45,557 bases of DNA from Jaapia argillacea MUCL 33604. Its lineage: Eukaryota; Basidiomycota; Agaricomycetes; Jaapiales; Jaapiaceae. The stretch lies in NCBI GenBank assembly GCA_000697665.1, contig KL197730.1, forward strand, positions 558,354 to 603,910. The letters are read 5' to 3'. The notes beneath the pieces were generated by a model. The model worked only from the letters and a program-made list of their open reading frames with translations. It was not told the origin of the DNA and did no database searches. A program made the translations under genes and the position numbers. Positions 22,321 to 35,628 of this stretch are shown one piece after another (position 1 is the stretch's first letter; each line of letters begins with the position of its first letter).

Positions 22321-25300
22321 ATCACCTTCTGGCTTTGGTGAATGAGAAGGTTAAATGAGATTCCTTTAATCGATACCAAGTTTTGGATACCCCCAAATCA
22401 TTATCTATTTCCACCTTAAAGAATTTGGGGACTCCATCCTTACGCATTCAAATTGAACTTATCGGAAGGAATCGAACCGCCACCACCGAAGCCTTAGTCG
22501 ATAGTGGGGCCACCAGAAACCTAATCAGTTACGAATACACTGTCAAGAAGCAAATGAACCTTCAGAAATTACCAAACTGAATCCCTGTCCATAATGTCGA
22601 CGACTTGGAGAACGCAAATGGAGAAATTCACTACTATGTCAAATTAGGAGTCCAAATCCATGGACAAGAGGAAAGAACCCATACAGAAAATAATTGCTTC
22701 TACGTCACCAACATAGGGAAGGAAAATGTCATCCTCGGAAGCGATTGGCTACTAGAACACAACCCAGAAATAGATTGGCAGACTTACACGATTAATCTCA
22801 GCCAATGCCCAGATACCTGCCAGATCCACCAAGGACCCATCTCCGCACAAGCCAAACCGGTCGCAAGAGCTCAAAATCACGCCACAGAAACCGTCATAGT
22901 CGAAAAAACTAGGACCAAAATATGAAGGTCCAGGAAACAAGGAATACTCCCCTCAGAATTATGGACCACAGACAAAACCACGAATCCAGACCAGGAAATA
23001 CGACCCTGGACATACCAAGGCATCAAAGTACATTGCACCCTAATGGGAGACCCCTTACCTGAAGACGACGAGGAACCCGATGAAGAGGAACACCCCCTAA
23101 TCATCGCAGCCAGGGCCCATGGAAACAAATGCATCGAACTAGCAGAAAAAGCTGCCTAGGGACAAAAGGAGAAAACCTTAGAAGAGATGGTACCTAGGGA
23201 ATATTGGAAATACAAAAGAATCTTCGAGAAGAAAGCATCAGAACACTTTCCCATAAAACACCCCTGGGATTACGCAATAGAATTAAAAGAAGGGTGGAAA
23301 CCAATCAATTGTAAAACCTACCCCCTATCTCCGTCAGAACAAAAGGAACTTGACACCTTCTTAGAAGAACAACTGGAAAAGAAGTACATCAGACTGTTGA
23401 AATCCCAATTATTGTCTCCCTTCTTCTTCGTCAAGAAGAAAGACAGAAAACTTTGACCAACGTAGGATTACCAATACCTAAATTCTATGACGGTCAAGAA
23501 CACTTACCCAATACCCCTTATCTCCGAACTCATTGATAAACTAAAAGGAGCCAAGATCTACTCCAAACTAGACCTCTGATGGGGATACAATAACATAAGA
23601 ATCAAAGAGGGGGATGAATGGAAGGCAGCCTTCAAAACCAACCAAGGGCTGTACAAACCACGAGTAATGTTCTTCAGCTTAACCAACTCACTGGCAACCT
23701 TCCAAACAATGATGAATGAACTATTCAAAGACCTCATCGACGAAGGACACGTCATAGTATACCTGGACAACATCCTGATCTTCACACAAGACCCAATCAA
23801 ACATTGACAAGTACTCCACCAGGTAATGAAGATCCTGAAAAAAAACGATCTTTTCCTGAAACCAGAAAAGTGCACATTCAAAGTCCCCAAGATTGAATAT
23901 CTGGGATTAATGGTTTCCCACAACCTCGTCAAGATGGACCTGATTAAAGTTGCTGGAATTATGGAATGGCCAGAACCCAAAAAAGTCAAAGAAGTTCAAT
24001 CATTCCTGGGATTCTGCAACTTCTACCGACGATTCATTTGTGATTTTTCAAAAATTGCCAAACCATTATTCAAATTAACAAAAAAGGAACACGAATGGGA
24101 CCGGATGATGAAATGTCAGGAAGCCTTCAATAAACTCAAAGCATCATTCACGATGTCACCAATGTTGGTAACACCAGACATGACCAAACTATTCCAGATC
24201 GAATGTGACACATCAGACTATGCAACAGGTGCTGTGCTCACACAATTAGAAGACAATGGGAAATGGCACCCAGTCGCATACTTGTCGAAATCTCTATTGG
24301 ATGCAGAACAAAATTATGACATTTACAATAAAGAATTGCTCGCAATCATTCGCTCCTTGGAAGCATGGCGACACTATCTGGAAGGATGTACCCACCAGAT
24401 CAAAATCTACACGGACCACAAAAATCTGGAATACTTTCGAAGCGCCCAGAAGCTTAGCTGACGACAAGCAAGATGGGCCCAATTTTTGACGAGATTTGAC
24501 TTCGAACTAATACACAAACCAGGAAAATCCAACAAATCTGATGGTCTTTCGAGATGACAAGACCATAAGGAGGGGGTGGATACCGACAATCAAGACAGAA
24601 TATTATTAGGCCCCCAACTTTTCACTAAACAAATCAATATCACAGGACAAGGAACTGCTTCGATGCACTCTCCCATCATTGCACAACAGATTTGACTAGC
24701 AATATGAAGCATAATAACAACAAATCCTGAGGAACATATACAGATAGTGGGAGATTCGGACCTAAAGAAGGAAATAAGAACAACTAATGAACTAGATGAC
24801 TCAGTGGCAGCAGCACTAAACTCCATTCGCACACAAGGACCATGATCCCTTATCAAAGGACTAGAAGAATGGAACCTAGAAGATGGATTAATCCTCTATC
24901 GAGGAAAGATATATGTACCCAAGAACACAGACCTCCGACGAAAGGTTGTAAAATCATGCCACGACCCCACCCTAATGGGACATCCAGGAAGATACAAAAC
25001 CCTAGAGATCGTACAACGAGACTATTGGTGGCCCGGTATGTCAATATTCGTCAGAAACTATGTTGAAGGATGTGCGACATGCCAATCCATCAAACCAAAC
25101 AACAACCTGACGCAAGAACCACTACATCTGACAGAAATCCCAACACGACCCTTTGAAATTGTAATGCAAGATTTCATCACAGGCATCCCAGAAGTAGATG
25201 GCTTTGACGCCATCCACGTCCTCACTGATCGTTTTACCAAAACAGTAATATTCACACCCTGCAACAAGACTATAGACGCCGATGGAACAGCAGAAATTCT

Positions 25301-26305
25301 CATCAAAGGAGCCTTCAGACGATACAGATTACCAGACAAAATGATATCAGACTGAGGACCCCAGTTCACGTCCCAAGTACTTCGCGCCATATTCAATTGA
25401 CTCGATATCAAATCAGCCCTAAGCACAGGATACCACCCAGAAACCGAGGAGCCACAGAAAGGGTCAATCAGGAACTAGAAATATTCCTCCAAGCCTAATG
25501 CAACCGAGCTCAAAACAATTGGCCCTCGCTCCTCTATGCTGCAGAACTATCCCGCAATATGTGTATACACTCCGCAACCAAGAAAACACCATTCAAACTC
25601 ATGCATGGGTACCAAGCTAAGGTCAAACCATCATTCAGACCCATGCCCAACATCCCAGCAGCTGAACAACGACTAGAAGAACTCAAGAAGTCAAGAGAAG
25701 AAGCCGAAGCATGCCTTAAACTGGCAGCCAAAGCAATGAAGAACCAACATGACAAATACAGAACCAAAGGACCCGACTTCAAGGTCAGAGATTCAGTTTG
25801 GCTAGAAGGAAAAAATGTCAAAACCGAATACCCTAGTGCCAAACTCTCCCCCAAGAGACATGGTCCCTTCAAAATAGAAACAGTTATTGGATCAGGAACC
25901 TACCGACTCAAATTACCCAAAACATGGAAAATACACCCGGTCTTCCATGCAGGACTACTAACTCCGTACAAAGAAACCACTGAACATGGATTAAACTACC
26001 CACGACCCGTACCTGACTTGATTGCTGGAGAAGAAGAATTTGAAGTAGAAGAAGTCATCAAATCAAAGTACGCTGGACAAGGGAAAAAATCTGTCAAATA
26101 TCTGGTACGATGGAAAGGATACCCAGACTCAGAGAATACCTGGGAAGATATGAAGAACCTCCATAACTCATCGGAACTAGTAGAAACATTCCATCAGAAA
26201 CATCCCAAGTCTCCCAAGCCCATCAAACTGGCCTTCACGTTGCTCAGGATACCTGAGGAAGAATGGACCCGACTCTGGATAGATATCGCAGCAAGACGCC
26301 ACTAG
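22321..26305 (+). pseudogene. pol: Retrotransposon pol (PR-RT-RNase H-INT-chromodomain), inactivated
   Basis: Domains in order: aspartic protease with LVDSGATRN (about 22496); reverse transcriptase from about 23187, with SPFFFVKKKDRK and the active-site box reading YLDN (23760-23771) where YxDD is required; RNase H with IECDTSDYATGAVL (24200) and IYTDHKNLEYF (24410); integrase HHCC zinc domain GHPGRY...CATCQ (24980-25085) and the catalytic core DFITGIPEVDGFDAIHVLTD; then, after a one-base deletion near 25446, the rest of integrase; finally a chromodomain (VKYLVRWKGYPDSENTWED, about 26095-26150) that would tether integration to modified histones. There are about a dozen TGA stops at Arg positions (for example 23578, 23806, 24459, 25353), two TAG and one TAA. 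Confidence 0.9.
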
Positions 26306-26344
26306 TCCCTACTCCTTTTAGTACTATATACCATATACCAGTCA

Positions 26345-26379
26345 CAGAGGGACGTGTATAAATACTGGAGCCCAATTAC
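26345..26379. repeat. Left TIR of KDZ transposon
   Basis: CAGAGGGACGTGTATAAATA followed by CTGGAG and CAATTACA. It pairs as an inverted repeat with 36727-36761, with 18 perfect contiguous bases (26352-26369 against 36737-36754). Confidence 0.8.
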
Positions 26380-26760
26380 ATTCCTGTAATAGCCCATGGT
26401 ATGTTGTATTATATGAACACCCTTCACAGTCTTGTATTATTTTACTACTAGGACACTGGTTTGTACAAAGTAGCCTATGGTTTGTTGTACTATACAAAAG
26501 CCCTTCACAGCCTTGTATTATTTTTCTACTGGGACACTGGTTTGTACAAAGTAGCCTATGGTTTGTTATACTATATATAAAAGCCCTTCACAGCCTTGTA
26601 TTATTTTTCTACTGAGACACTGGTTTGTACAAAGTAGCCTATGGTTTGTTGTACTATACAAAAGCCCTTCACAGCCTTGTATTATTTTTCTACTGGGACA
26701 CCGGTTTGTACATTCTGGAGGCTACTATAAAGCCGAATCCTGTTCCGGGGTTTGTACAAA
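26376..26760. repeat. Left subterminal tandem repeats (about 82 bp, 4-5 copies)
   Basis: Units contain GTTTGTACAAAGTAGCC, a TTGTACTATA-type block and CCCTTCACAGCCTTGTATTA. Copies start near 26376 (degenerate), 26458, 26540, 26622 and 26703 (partial). The TTGTAC cores recur at the opposite end of the transposon, so they are likely transposase-binding sites (inference). Confidence 0.75.
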
Positions 26761-27330
26761 GTAGCCGACTTTCAAGTATAAACCTTGAACCGAACGATGC
26801 CATGTGATCAAACAATCTGTGACTTCATGTCACAGGGGCACGCAAAATTGACATTAAAGTGAGGATTATGATTGTCGAATCGAAACAAACAGGAATAGGG
26901 GACAGGGCCCAGAGAGAATAGTAAGATATCATACAAGATGGGAGCAATGAATGGGGTACGGAAACGAAGGGAGTAGGGAACAAGGCCCAGGGACTATGAC
27001 ATAATACGATACGGACATGGAGCAGTGAACGACAGACAGAGCCGAAAGACAGAAATGGATTATGAAGAAAAATAGACAGAGTATGAAGGGAGTACGGAAT
27101 GGGCGCACAAGGATGATAGTGTGATATGATACAGAAATGACGGGGACAGATGGAGATGGAGTGGTGAGGGACTAGCGGCACATCGGGGGATCAACACAGT
27201 CAAAGAGAGAGAGGTGCAACATAGATGAGGAGCAAGCAATTGATATGGATCGAGTGATGGCGAATTCAGGTGGGGGTACATGACAGGCCTTAAACCTGAG
27301 TTCGAGCCCTGGGTAAAGGTCAGTAAGAGG
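26761..27330. other. Spacer inside KDZ transposon
   Basis: Purine-rich on the plus strand, with loosely repeated AGACAGA and GGAGTA words. No gene is recognised. A possible polyadenylation region for the minus-strand gene that follows. Confidence 0.35.
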
Positions 27331-30092
27331 TCATGATTGAGATAATATCATATTGAATACATACCGTTTCATACTGGGCCCACCATCCGAACCATCTTCC
27401 ACCTCCTCGTCACGCCTGCGTTTGTTACGGAGGATGACATGGTTGAGGACGAAATGAACATCACCTAACGCAGACCAGAACGACACATCTTGACTCGGCT
27501 CACAACCATCTGCCTTGATGGCGATGATCCACCAGGCCAAGGTCATCAAGACAATGTATAGACCGTTCTTTCTGCCGCATGCAATTCCATCCCAAGTCTC
27601 GTCCGATGGTACCCCCTGATCCATCGGGAAACCAACATTTCCGCCTCTCCAGTCAGGCTGCATACTGCACCACCACGCACGCCAGGTTTCTGCGTATGCA
27701 TCGACACTTGTAATTGGGGGGGAATAACTGGCACCAATCTTCTTGCCACGCTGGTTCCACTACCCGACCTCGTTTGGACGGCCCGTGGTTGGAAGCCAAT
27801 TACTACGATCCTATTCCGAATATATATAAGCCTAAGAAAAACTATAAACAAGGATTGTTACTCACCTTACCATCAGGAAACTTCATCTCTGTCTCGAATC
27901 GAACCCAACTCGCCACTACGTCTGACCACTGATCATACTTGCTCAGCCCTGTGAAAAAATTCACTGACTCCACAATCCAAAGAGGGGCCGTAAGAGGGAT
28001 GACCACCGTCGAGGACTTGTTATGATTCGTAGGGGATGGAGGGCTCTCGGTTCTGGAAGAGGTATCGGTTGTGCCATCGTTTGAAGATGGAGAAAGACTG
28101 GTATTGGTGGGAGGAGGAGTGTCACCACTGGTATTGAAGGATGATACTTCCTTGTTGACAGGGGGTGAGGGAATGAACGTGCCGGACGGGACAACACCCT
28201 CGGGAGAGGAGTTGGGCACGGAAGTGGATGCACTGCCAGACAACGGTATAGGGTCGACAGCGCTGTTGAAAGAGGGGTTAGCGGCTGGTGGGGGTAGAGG
28301 ATTGATAGTGCCACCGGATGTGTTGGTGGATGCGTCACCGACGGGCGGGATGATAGGGTTAACAGTTCCAGCGGGAGGGGGGTCCAGCATGCTGGTGGAT
28401 GCAGCATCGCTGGCTGGCAGGGGCTCAGGTGTGTTGGTCATCTCGTGGTCTGCAGAACCGGCTCCATCATCCTCAGGCTGTTGCTCAGGCTCAGGTTTGC
28501 GGCTGCATCAAATCTCAGTCAACAGTACATCAGGAATAAGAAACAAATACTTACCCTTTGCGGCTTGAACGACGAGGTTGTGAGTTGGTGGATTGTTTAG
28601 CCTTCTGAGTCTTCTTGGGCTTTGCAGCAGCTTCCTGCAGTGCGCCTTTTGCAACATCAAAACCCAGGAGTTCGAACACCTTTCGATTCTCCTGGATTCT
28701 TTTAAGTCATGCCAGCTCGTAGTCGGAAAGGGTGGGTGTGTTGGATTTAGCAGTGGTGGACGGAGTCTGAGATGCGGGCACGTTGGCATTGCTCTCACGA
28801 CCCTCACGAGCAATACTATCATTGTTCAACTCAACATCTTGATGGTCTCTATTGGATGTCCCTTCTCCCTCGTCATCGACTGTAGCACGAAGCTTCCGTA
28901 TCTCCTTCGCTGTGAAGAATATTTATCAGACTTTGTCGACCTCAATAAAATCCCGACAACTTACAGAAACATAACTTGCAAAAGTCCGTAAATGGCTGCT
29001 GGATAAGCTCTGACCACCTCAACAAGCTTTCATCCCACAAGTGACCCAGTGGCATTTTCCCTCGATGCTCACTGATATTCCTGATATCAACATCCACTTC
29101 ACATCAATCATGGAAACCCATACCTGAGACTGATAATACGACCACCTGATCTGGGCTCTGGACCACCGACAAAGATTGATACAGCCAAACCTGTTTGTCT
29201 GTGAATCTCGTCCAAAATCACCTGAAGTGTTTCTGGTAACTTCTCTATAGCTCTGCAAATTGTCATCAGCCTCTGCTAGAAACACATGTTCTCGATGCAA
29301 CTTACTCTTGATATGCCTTGTTCTTGTCTACCACTGTCATTTCGCCTTTGTCATTTTCCTGCTCAAGACACTCCTGTTGATATGCCTCTACCTCAGCCTT
29401 TACCTCCTTGGTCTCCTGCTCCAACATCTTGATGGCGACTTCATTACGAATATTAATCAGATGAATTTCATCTGGTTCCTCATCCGAGCCACCCTCCGAA
29501 GACTCGTTGACAGCTTTGCTCCCCTCCAAAGTTTCATCAACAACTTTGTCCCCCTCCGAAGACTCGTCAACAGCTTTGTCCACCTTCGAAACATTCTCAG
29601 CATTCTTCTTCTCTTGAACAAGCCTCCAGCGCTCGTCGACAATAGGTTTGAGCTTCTCCTGGTAGTATAGTCTCATATACGCGTGATGCAGAAACAAAAA
29701 GCTTCGTTTCTTCTTTTTCTTGGACAAGTCAAGCATCTGACATGAACTAGTCCCAGGCTGGGTGAGTTGAGTGTGATTATTGTACCAGCCTTGGAGTTGC
29801 TAATGATCCTTGTCAGTGATTATGCCGTGTGGAGGCGTAAAATCAAACATACCCCAAACCTCTTCTTACACTTCTTTGCCATTGCAAGCTCGACGTCTCT
29901 GCCTGCATTCGCAAGCTCTTGCTCTGTTGGAGGAGGCATTGGGAAGCTTACATACCAGCCTTCCTCTAATGCCTTCCAGAAACGGGCTAGTTCCTTGTTT
30001 TTCTTCGGCGCATTCTGAGCGCTGACAAAGTTGGGAATCTTGCTCTCGAGCCACTTCTACTGCAGTTTGTCAGCCCACGATTTCCTCCCCAT
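27331..30092 (-). pseudogene. Mushroom-expanded protein of unknown function, nearly intact
   Basis: The start is ATG at 30092 (MGRKSWADKLQ); a TAG at 30059-30057 follows, then KWLESKIPNFVSAQ. Blocks in order: AMAKKCKKRFG, intron, LQGWYNNHTQ, a block with YMRLYYQEKLKPIVDERWRL (about 29650), acidic repeats of SSEGD type, KLPETLQVILDEIHRQTGLA with ILVGGPEP (about 29200), a basic KPKKTQKAK region, a Pro/Ser-rich linker (27960-28430), then DAYAETWRAWWCSMQPDWRG and NGLYIVLMTLAWW near the C-terminus. The WW...LQPxWR...NGL..V...WW pattern marks a family I recall as abundant in Agaricomycetes with no known function. Lesions are the early TAG, a TGA after YELA (about 28715) and one extra C in a seven-C run (about 27717) that shifts frame. 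Six or more introns have normal borders. Confidence 0.65.
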
Positions 30093-30301
30093 TAGTGTAA
30101 TGTGCCGTCAGACGTGAGTAATGGGACAACAAGGCAAAGACAAGAGGTGGGCTCGAGATGGAGAAATTGAACCAACTTGGTATTGTACCTGAACATACTT
30201 TGAAAAAATCTGCCACTTAAACTTGCTGAACTTGTGTTTTTTTGCTGTCATCTAGTACCAGAACACGTGGGCCTCGCCAACCTCCTCTCGTCCACCACAA
30301 C
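30093..30301. promoter_or_regulatory. Divergent promoter region within the KDZ transposon
   Basis: 209 bp separate the start codons of the minus-strand gene and the plus-strand RNase H1-N-like gene. It presumably holds both promoters. I see no clear TATA box. Confidence 0.35.
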
Positions 30302-31227
30302 ATGGCGCAGCAAAAAGCTATCGAACGCAACGCATCTGATGGTGAGCAGTGTTCTTTCTGAGCTCCCAGATGACTTCTTGACCCATTTCTATCCGTAGTT
30401 CCAAAGAATATACCCCCGCCTATCCCGTGGTCAACGAGACCCAAAAATCCTGCCGCTTACACTCGACTCCCCCTCCCCCTGCCCGAAAGCAATCCTTCCT
30501 CTATTTCTACAGAGCGAGCTTCCACTCTGCCACCCCCTGTCCCACCTAAACCAATTGAGTATTACCACAGCCTGGTGGTTGAGACCCATCCACATGATTT
30601 CGCCATCGAGGCTATCACCCAAGTTCTGACCTCCCTCATCGAGGCCACCACTGCATTGCGAATCACAAATACCTCCCCTGTAACCACATCCCACAGCGAT
30701 GTGTTCTCCACACCCCATGTAGTGGACATTCAACCACCACCATACCCCGGAACCCCAGTCACAGCACCAACTAAACTCAACAGCGAAGCAATCGCTACAC
30801 CTGCCCAACCGTCTTCAGCCAGCTCCAGTACGGCAAGGGTTGTTTCGACTCCAAGTCCTTTTGCCACACCTTTGAGGACTCCAAAAGATCGTCATCCCAC
30901 ACCCTGTCCTCGCAGCACACCGAGAACTCCAAGGAGAGGTAGCAAACACTACACTGTTGTTAAGGGACTCGGTGTTGGTGTATTTTTGGATTGGTAAGTT
31001 TCCATATTTTCCTTGCGGTTTCCGCCACCTCTTATGTACTCTCTAGGGGGAAAGTGGGGTCTCTTGTTCTTGGCGTGAGTGGTGCCGTTTACAAGGGTTA
31101 CAACTCAAAGGAGTTAGCTGAAGTTGCCTTCAACTCTTCGTTGGCTGATGGGGATGTCGCTGTCTTGGGAAAAGGTGGAGAAGTGATTTGGGTGGTGTCG
31201 GAGGATGATCTTGGGGACTTGGAATAG
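30302..31227 (+). CDS. RNase H1 N-terminal (caulimovirus viroplasmin-like) domain protein
   Basis: Exons are 30302-30341, 30399-30993 and 31047-31227, with GTGAGC and GTAAGT donors and TAG acceptors; joining gives one uninterrupted frame of about 271 codons. Most of the protein is Pro/Ser/Thr-rich and low complexity. The C-terminus reads YTVVKGLGVGVFLDW, then SGAVYKGYNSKELAEVAF, which matches the small RNase H1 N-terminal/viroplasmin fold that binds RNA-DNA hybrids or double-stranded RNA. No catalytic RNase H domain follows. It sits between the transposon TIRs and has no stop lesions, unlike its neighbours. A role in handling nucleic acid for the element is inference. Confidence 0.75.
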
Positions 31228-31765
31228 TTTACACAGTAGTCACTCATTTTACTTTCTTCATATCTCTGCAATTCGTGTCTACAAAATATCAATCTCTTGC
31301 TACTGAACAGCTACCAGAAAGAATCAGATGATACTCAATTCGAGGAAGCAGTGAGGGAGCAATGAGGCTCCATGACCGAGCTCAGTCAGGTGGGAGAGGA
31401 TACCGAATCAAATCCTTGTTGTTGAGGACCTACTTGAGCAAATCCAATAACATATGTAGACTATGGACAGGGCCTTGTAAGGGAGAGAGAGACGAGAATG
31501 TAGATGAATTGCTCATAAATGATAGACGGCAAGTACAGGTGAGTGTTCGCACCTTGAGCAAATGTCAGCCACTGAACCAATGCGACAAACTCGAACGCGC
31601 GTGGCCACAGCTAATCTCATCGCTTAGCACTCATCTCATTGCTTAGCACTCATCTCTCATACTTGCAACGCCTGTCTCCACTTTCCTGGCATGCTTCCTC
31701 TTGCCTGCTAACCTGTCATTACTCCTCGGTTTCTCTGAATCGATGCTCTCCATTCCTCCGTTCAA
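31228..31765. other. Spacer between accessory gene and transposase
   Basis: No gene is recognised. It holds ORFs under 100 codons without features, and a short direct repeat of GCACTCATCTC near 31630. It probably contains the transposase promoter. Confidence 0.35.
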
Positions 31766-34700
31766 ATGTCGTCTTTGAAGCGCCAGGGATCAGCTAATCG
31801 AACTTCCTCCAAGAAAGGGAGATTCAAATTTGTTGACGATTCGGATGATGAGCGGGTGGAAAAACCTCGTCAGTTCATTATACAATGACGTACAGATGGC
31901 CGCCTGACTCAACAGTGGCGAAATACTGATGTTCCCCAAGCTGAAACTTCCCTTTCAACACTATCTCCACCTCCACCCAATTGCCCATCGCCATCGCATG
32001 AAGACCCTCCACCTCCTATCGACGACGATGAACACGACATCACCTTGCACACTCATCAAGTTGATCTCCCAACCCACACCACACGCACCACCAGAGGGCA
32101 GAACAAAACTAACACTGTAAGCAATTGTCCTTCAGCTCCCAATCTGCCTGTGAGTCTCACACAATCCATAAGGCCAAATTACGAGAATGGGTGGAGTACC
32201 GTGCAATCTATCTTGATGAACTCCTTCGCCACAATGGCTGAGGATCTTCCCATCAAATTACATGTTGTCCCGAGTGTGGTGAAGATGGAGCCGCTTATTG
32301 ATGTCAGGATTGCTTCACATCTGAGATGTATTGCTGCGCGTGTATGGTATCGCTGCACAAGAGACTCCCTTTGCATTGAATTGAGGTATGAGATTGTCTT
32401 CTCTTCATTTGTATCTAGTCGCTTACCTGTTTTTGGATTCTGAATAGGTCTGGACTGGTGCCTTTTTTGACAAGACATCTCTCAAGACCCTTGGCCTGTC
32501 CATCCAACTTGGCCATGGCAATCTTCCCTGTCCTACTCCCATCCTCAGCTCGAAAACCTTTCTCGTTTTCGACACCAATGGCGTGCACAATGTGTCCGTG
32601 AAGTTCTGCGGATGTGCATTATCTTTGCTCTTTCCCCGTCGCATCCAACTTCTTTGAGCGCACTGGTTTCCGGCCACTCAAGATCGTCTGAAGACCGTCT
32701 TTACTTTCAACTTCCTCAATCTATTTCAAGAGCTCACATTGCAGAGCAAAACCACTGCTTACAATTTCTACCATTCGATTCTTCGTCAGACAGACAACTC
32801 TGGTGCTAATGATCCAATCGTATGTAGATATCTCCCTTCTAGTGTTTCCTACACTTACCCATCCCTCAGTATCAATACGACGAATTCCTTCGAGTCATCC
32901 GCATGTGGCAGAATCTCTCTATGCTCAAACGGGCCGGTCGGGGCCACGATCCAGCTGGACCATTGGCAACAAAGGAGGGAGAACTTGCCGTTCAGGGTCT
33001 GGCATGTCCTCACGTTGGGAGGAATCTTCCAGATGGATGGGAAAAATCTTCCAAGGACGTTATGTAAGCATTGTTGATTCCACGTCATTCGCCCTACTGA
33101 ACCCCTTTGCTCTGCTTGCAGATGGCTGTTTACATTGTACCTCGCAATCAATGCCAACTTCCGCCAGAAGTCCAAGGATTGCTCAGTTATCGATGTAGAA
33201 CTCACTCCTGGCTGGGCCTATTTCGTGGAGGAGAACGGTTATCAACAACATCTCGCAAAACCTGAATTTGCCAATCAAGTCGAGGTGAGTATTTCACTGC
33301 ACCTGAATTCTCGTATCGCGCCTGACTATCAAGCTCTCCAGATCAACACCTGCAAAGCCCAACATGATGCCGTCGTTCAAGCGAACACTCGCAATGCCAA
33401 AGGTCACCTAGCCTCAGGTGTCGGAGCTGTTGTGTGTGCTCAGCACGGCTTGGTTAGAAGAAATGGTGTTGGGGACTTGCAGAAAGGCGAACAGTGCATA
33501 AATTTGAATTCCTTTATCGTTAAATGTTCCTAACCTTCATGTGTAGTTACTGCAACATGGATTACTTAGTCTTGTCAACACTAGTCGGCATTATCTTCCT
33601 CAACATTATTTTTTCCTACGACATCGCCTGCCAATGGCACAAGAATTTTTGGTCCCAAGTCGACCAATTTCCGGAATCGATGATGATCAAGCAATCTGCG
33701 GTCTATGCTACTTTCGTCGTACTGAAGTGGCATCTAAATGCGCACGGCTCAAAGTGCCAGGCATTGTTTTCTCTCAACAACCTCCGTGGTGCAGGTCGAA
33801 CGTGGGCTGAGCTCGTTGAAGTCAGTTGGTCTCATACAAACCCTGTTGCAACAAGTGCCCGAGAGATGGGTCCAGGTGCTCGACATGAGTTGTTGAATGA
33901 GCATTGGGGTAATTGGAACTGGTCCCTCCTCCTGGGTTTCCGTGAGTGCTCTGAACTCACCCCGTTCACCATCATACTAATTTTTGTAGGCCTTTTGTTC
34001 TTCAAGAAGTTGTCCGAGGCTACGTAGCTGGTGAGGAAACAACGCAACAACTTCGAAGAATTCTCAGCAACATTCTCTCCTGAAACTGTGGTACAGTGGG
34101 AGAAGATGGTTGACATGTGGAACGAGGATCGCTCCAGACTGAATCCATACCAGGAGCCCCCATCCAGTATGTTCACACCCAATCATCGTCTTCGCGTCAT
34201 GCTGATGATTTCTCATTGTATAGCTGCGACATTGAATGACGTTCGCTTGGAACTCGCAAGGGAGGAGGCAGCCGATGCTGCTCGAGGTAACTTGAGCACT
34301 CACAATGTCAGCATGAGTTCGTTCATCGTGACCGGCTTGGAACTCGAGGAACAGCAGTGAGTAAATGACATGATCCTTTCGTCGTTTCATCATTTTGACT
34401 AATGAAATCGTACAGGTGGGTGATTCAGCTCCATATCGACAGCATCAAGGGAAGGTCAACCAGCAAGGAGCAAACAGACCTCCAACAAAAACGTAACGCC
34501 CTACACCGTCGCATCCAAAGCTGGCGTTCCGTACAGGCAGTTTACATGCCGTGCGTGACAGCACTGCTACTCGAGACATCCCAAGAGGATGAACCTCAAG
34601 CCAATACCTCCACCCCCGTTGTCACTGAGAAAATACCCCTTTGGCTACCTTCAGCTCTACCCTCCCGTCTTCGCTCCTCTCTTCCCCCTTCGGTCCTCGA

Positions 34701-35628
34701 AAATGAACGGCGTCTTCGCCTTGGACAAGCCGATGACGCCTTATCTGAAGTGCGTCGCCAACGGCGCATGATCGTCAATATCCATCAATTCCGGCATCTG
34801 AACAAGGCAAATGTTGGCCAGAAGGCAAACACTCCGATGTGAACCCTGTTCAGTAAGTTCAACCACAAGACTGTCTGAGCTGCCGAGAGATACTGTGCCG
34901 CTCACGCCGCCCTTACCAACATCGACCCCAATGGAACCTGGAATGATCAGTTGCGGGTGCTCCATCTTGAGGATGTTCGGGGACCAGGGAAGGATCAGGA
35001 CGGGGATGGAAAGGAGATGCGTGAAGGTCACCGCAAGCCATCATGGATTTGGCTTGTCCAACCTGTCCGGAACACATCGGATACAGTGTCGGATGGCGAT
35101 GTTGATGAAATTATGCGGCTTGAGTGGGCGAAAACTTTGGCAAGGGCCGAGCGGTGGGAGGAGGAGGTCATGCTGTTAGCCGAGGAGATGAGGCATGTCA
35201 TTGTGTATCTTGAGTGGCAAGCTGACTGGTGGTGGAGTCAGGCCTCGCGTCGGATGGGTATGATTGGTGAGGATATGTTGGATGGATTACTGGCATATGC
35301 AGAGAAGCAGGCCGTACTCCGTGAGTGGCTTGCACAGGCCTGTGCGAAGCGTTGGCTTCCGCTCTTGAAGTTACATAGTCTTCCTCGCGAGTGGGGAGCA
35401 AAGTATATAGATGTTTGTATTATGGAGAGTGGACATCGTAGTACTATTCCACTGGCTGTCCAGGCTACCCCTCATGGCGAGGCAGGTGGGGGACATGTTG
35501 GTGAAGAAGGTGATGACGAGGATGAGGGGAATGGTCAGGATGAGGTGGATGATTATGGGGTGATGGATGTCCCACCACCGGATGATACAGGTGAGATTGA
35601 CGAAGATGATATCTTCGACCTCGAGTAA
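31766..35628 (+). pseudogene. KDZ transposase with CxC-type cysteine cluster, lightly damaged
   Basis: It starts at ATG 31766 (MSSLKRQGSANR) and spans about ten exons to TAA 35628. A zinc cluster (CPECGED, CQDC, CCAC, about 32270-32350) leads into FFDKTSLKTLGLSIQLGHG (32467), FDTNGVHNVSVKFCGC (32570) and QSKTTAYNFYH (32740). Then come GWAYFVEENGYQQHLA (33210), TRNAKGHLASGVGAVVC (33388), MDYLVLSTLVG with its Asp (33559), FSYDIACQWHKNFW with the second Asp (33612), WSHTNPVATSAREMGPGARH (33826), LARAERWEEEVMLLAEEM (35140) and an acidic tail. The order matches basidiomycete KDZ transposases, which cut and paste DNA. In-frame stops are TGA at about 32240, 32306, 32370, 32655 and 34878, each where Arg fits, plus one TAG near 34025. 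Confidence 0.85.

Noticed and set aside
26558-26807. Short ORFs with repeated YKSPSQPCIIFL-like peptides
   Set aside because: They are chance translation of the 82-bp subterminal repeats.
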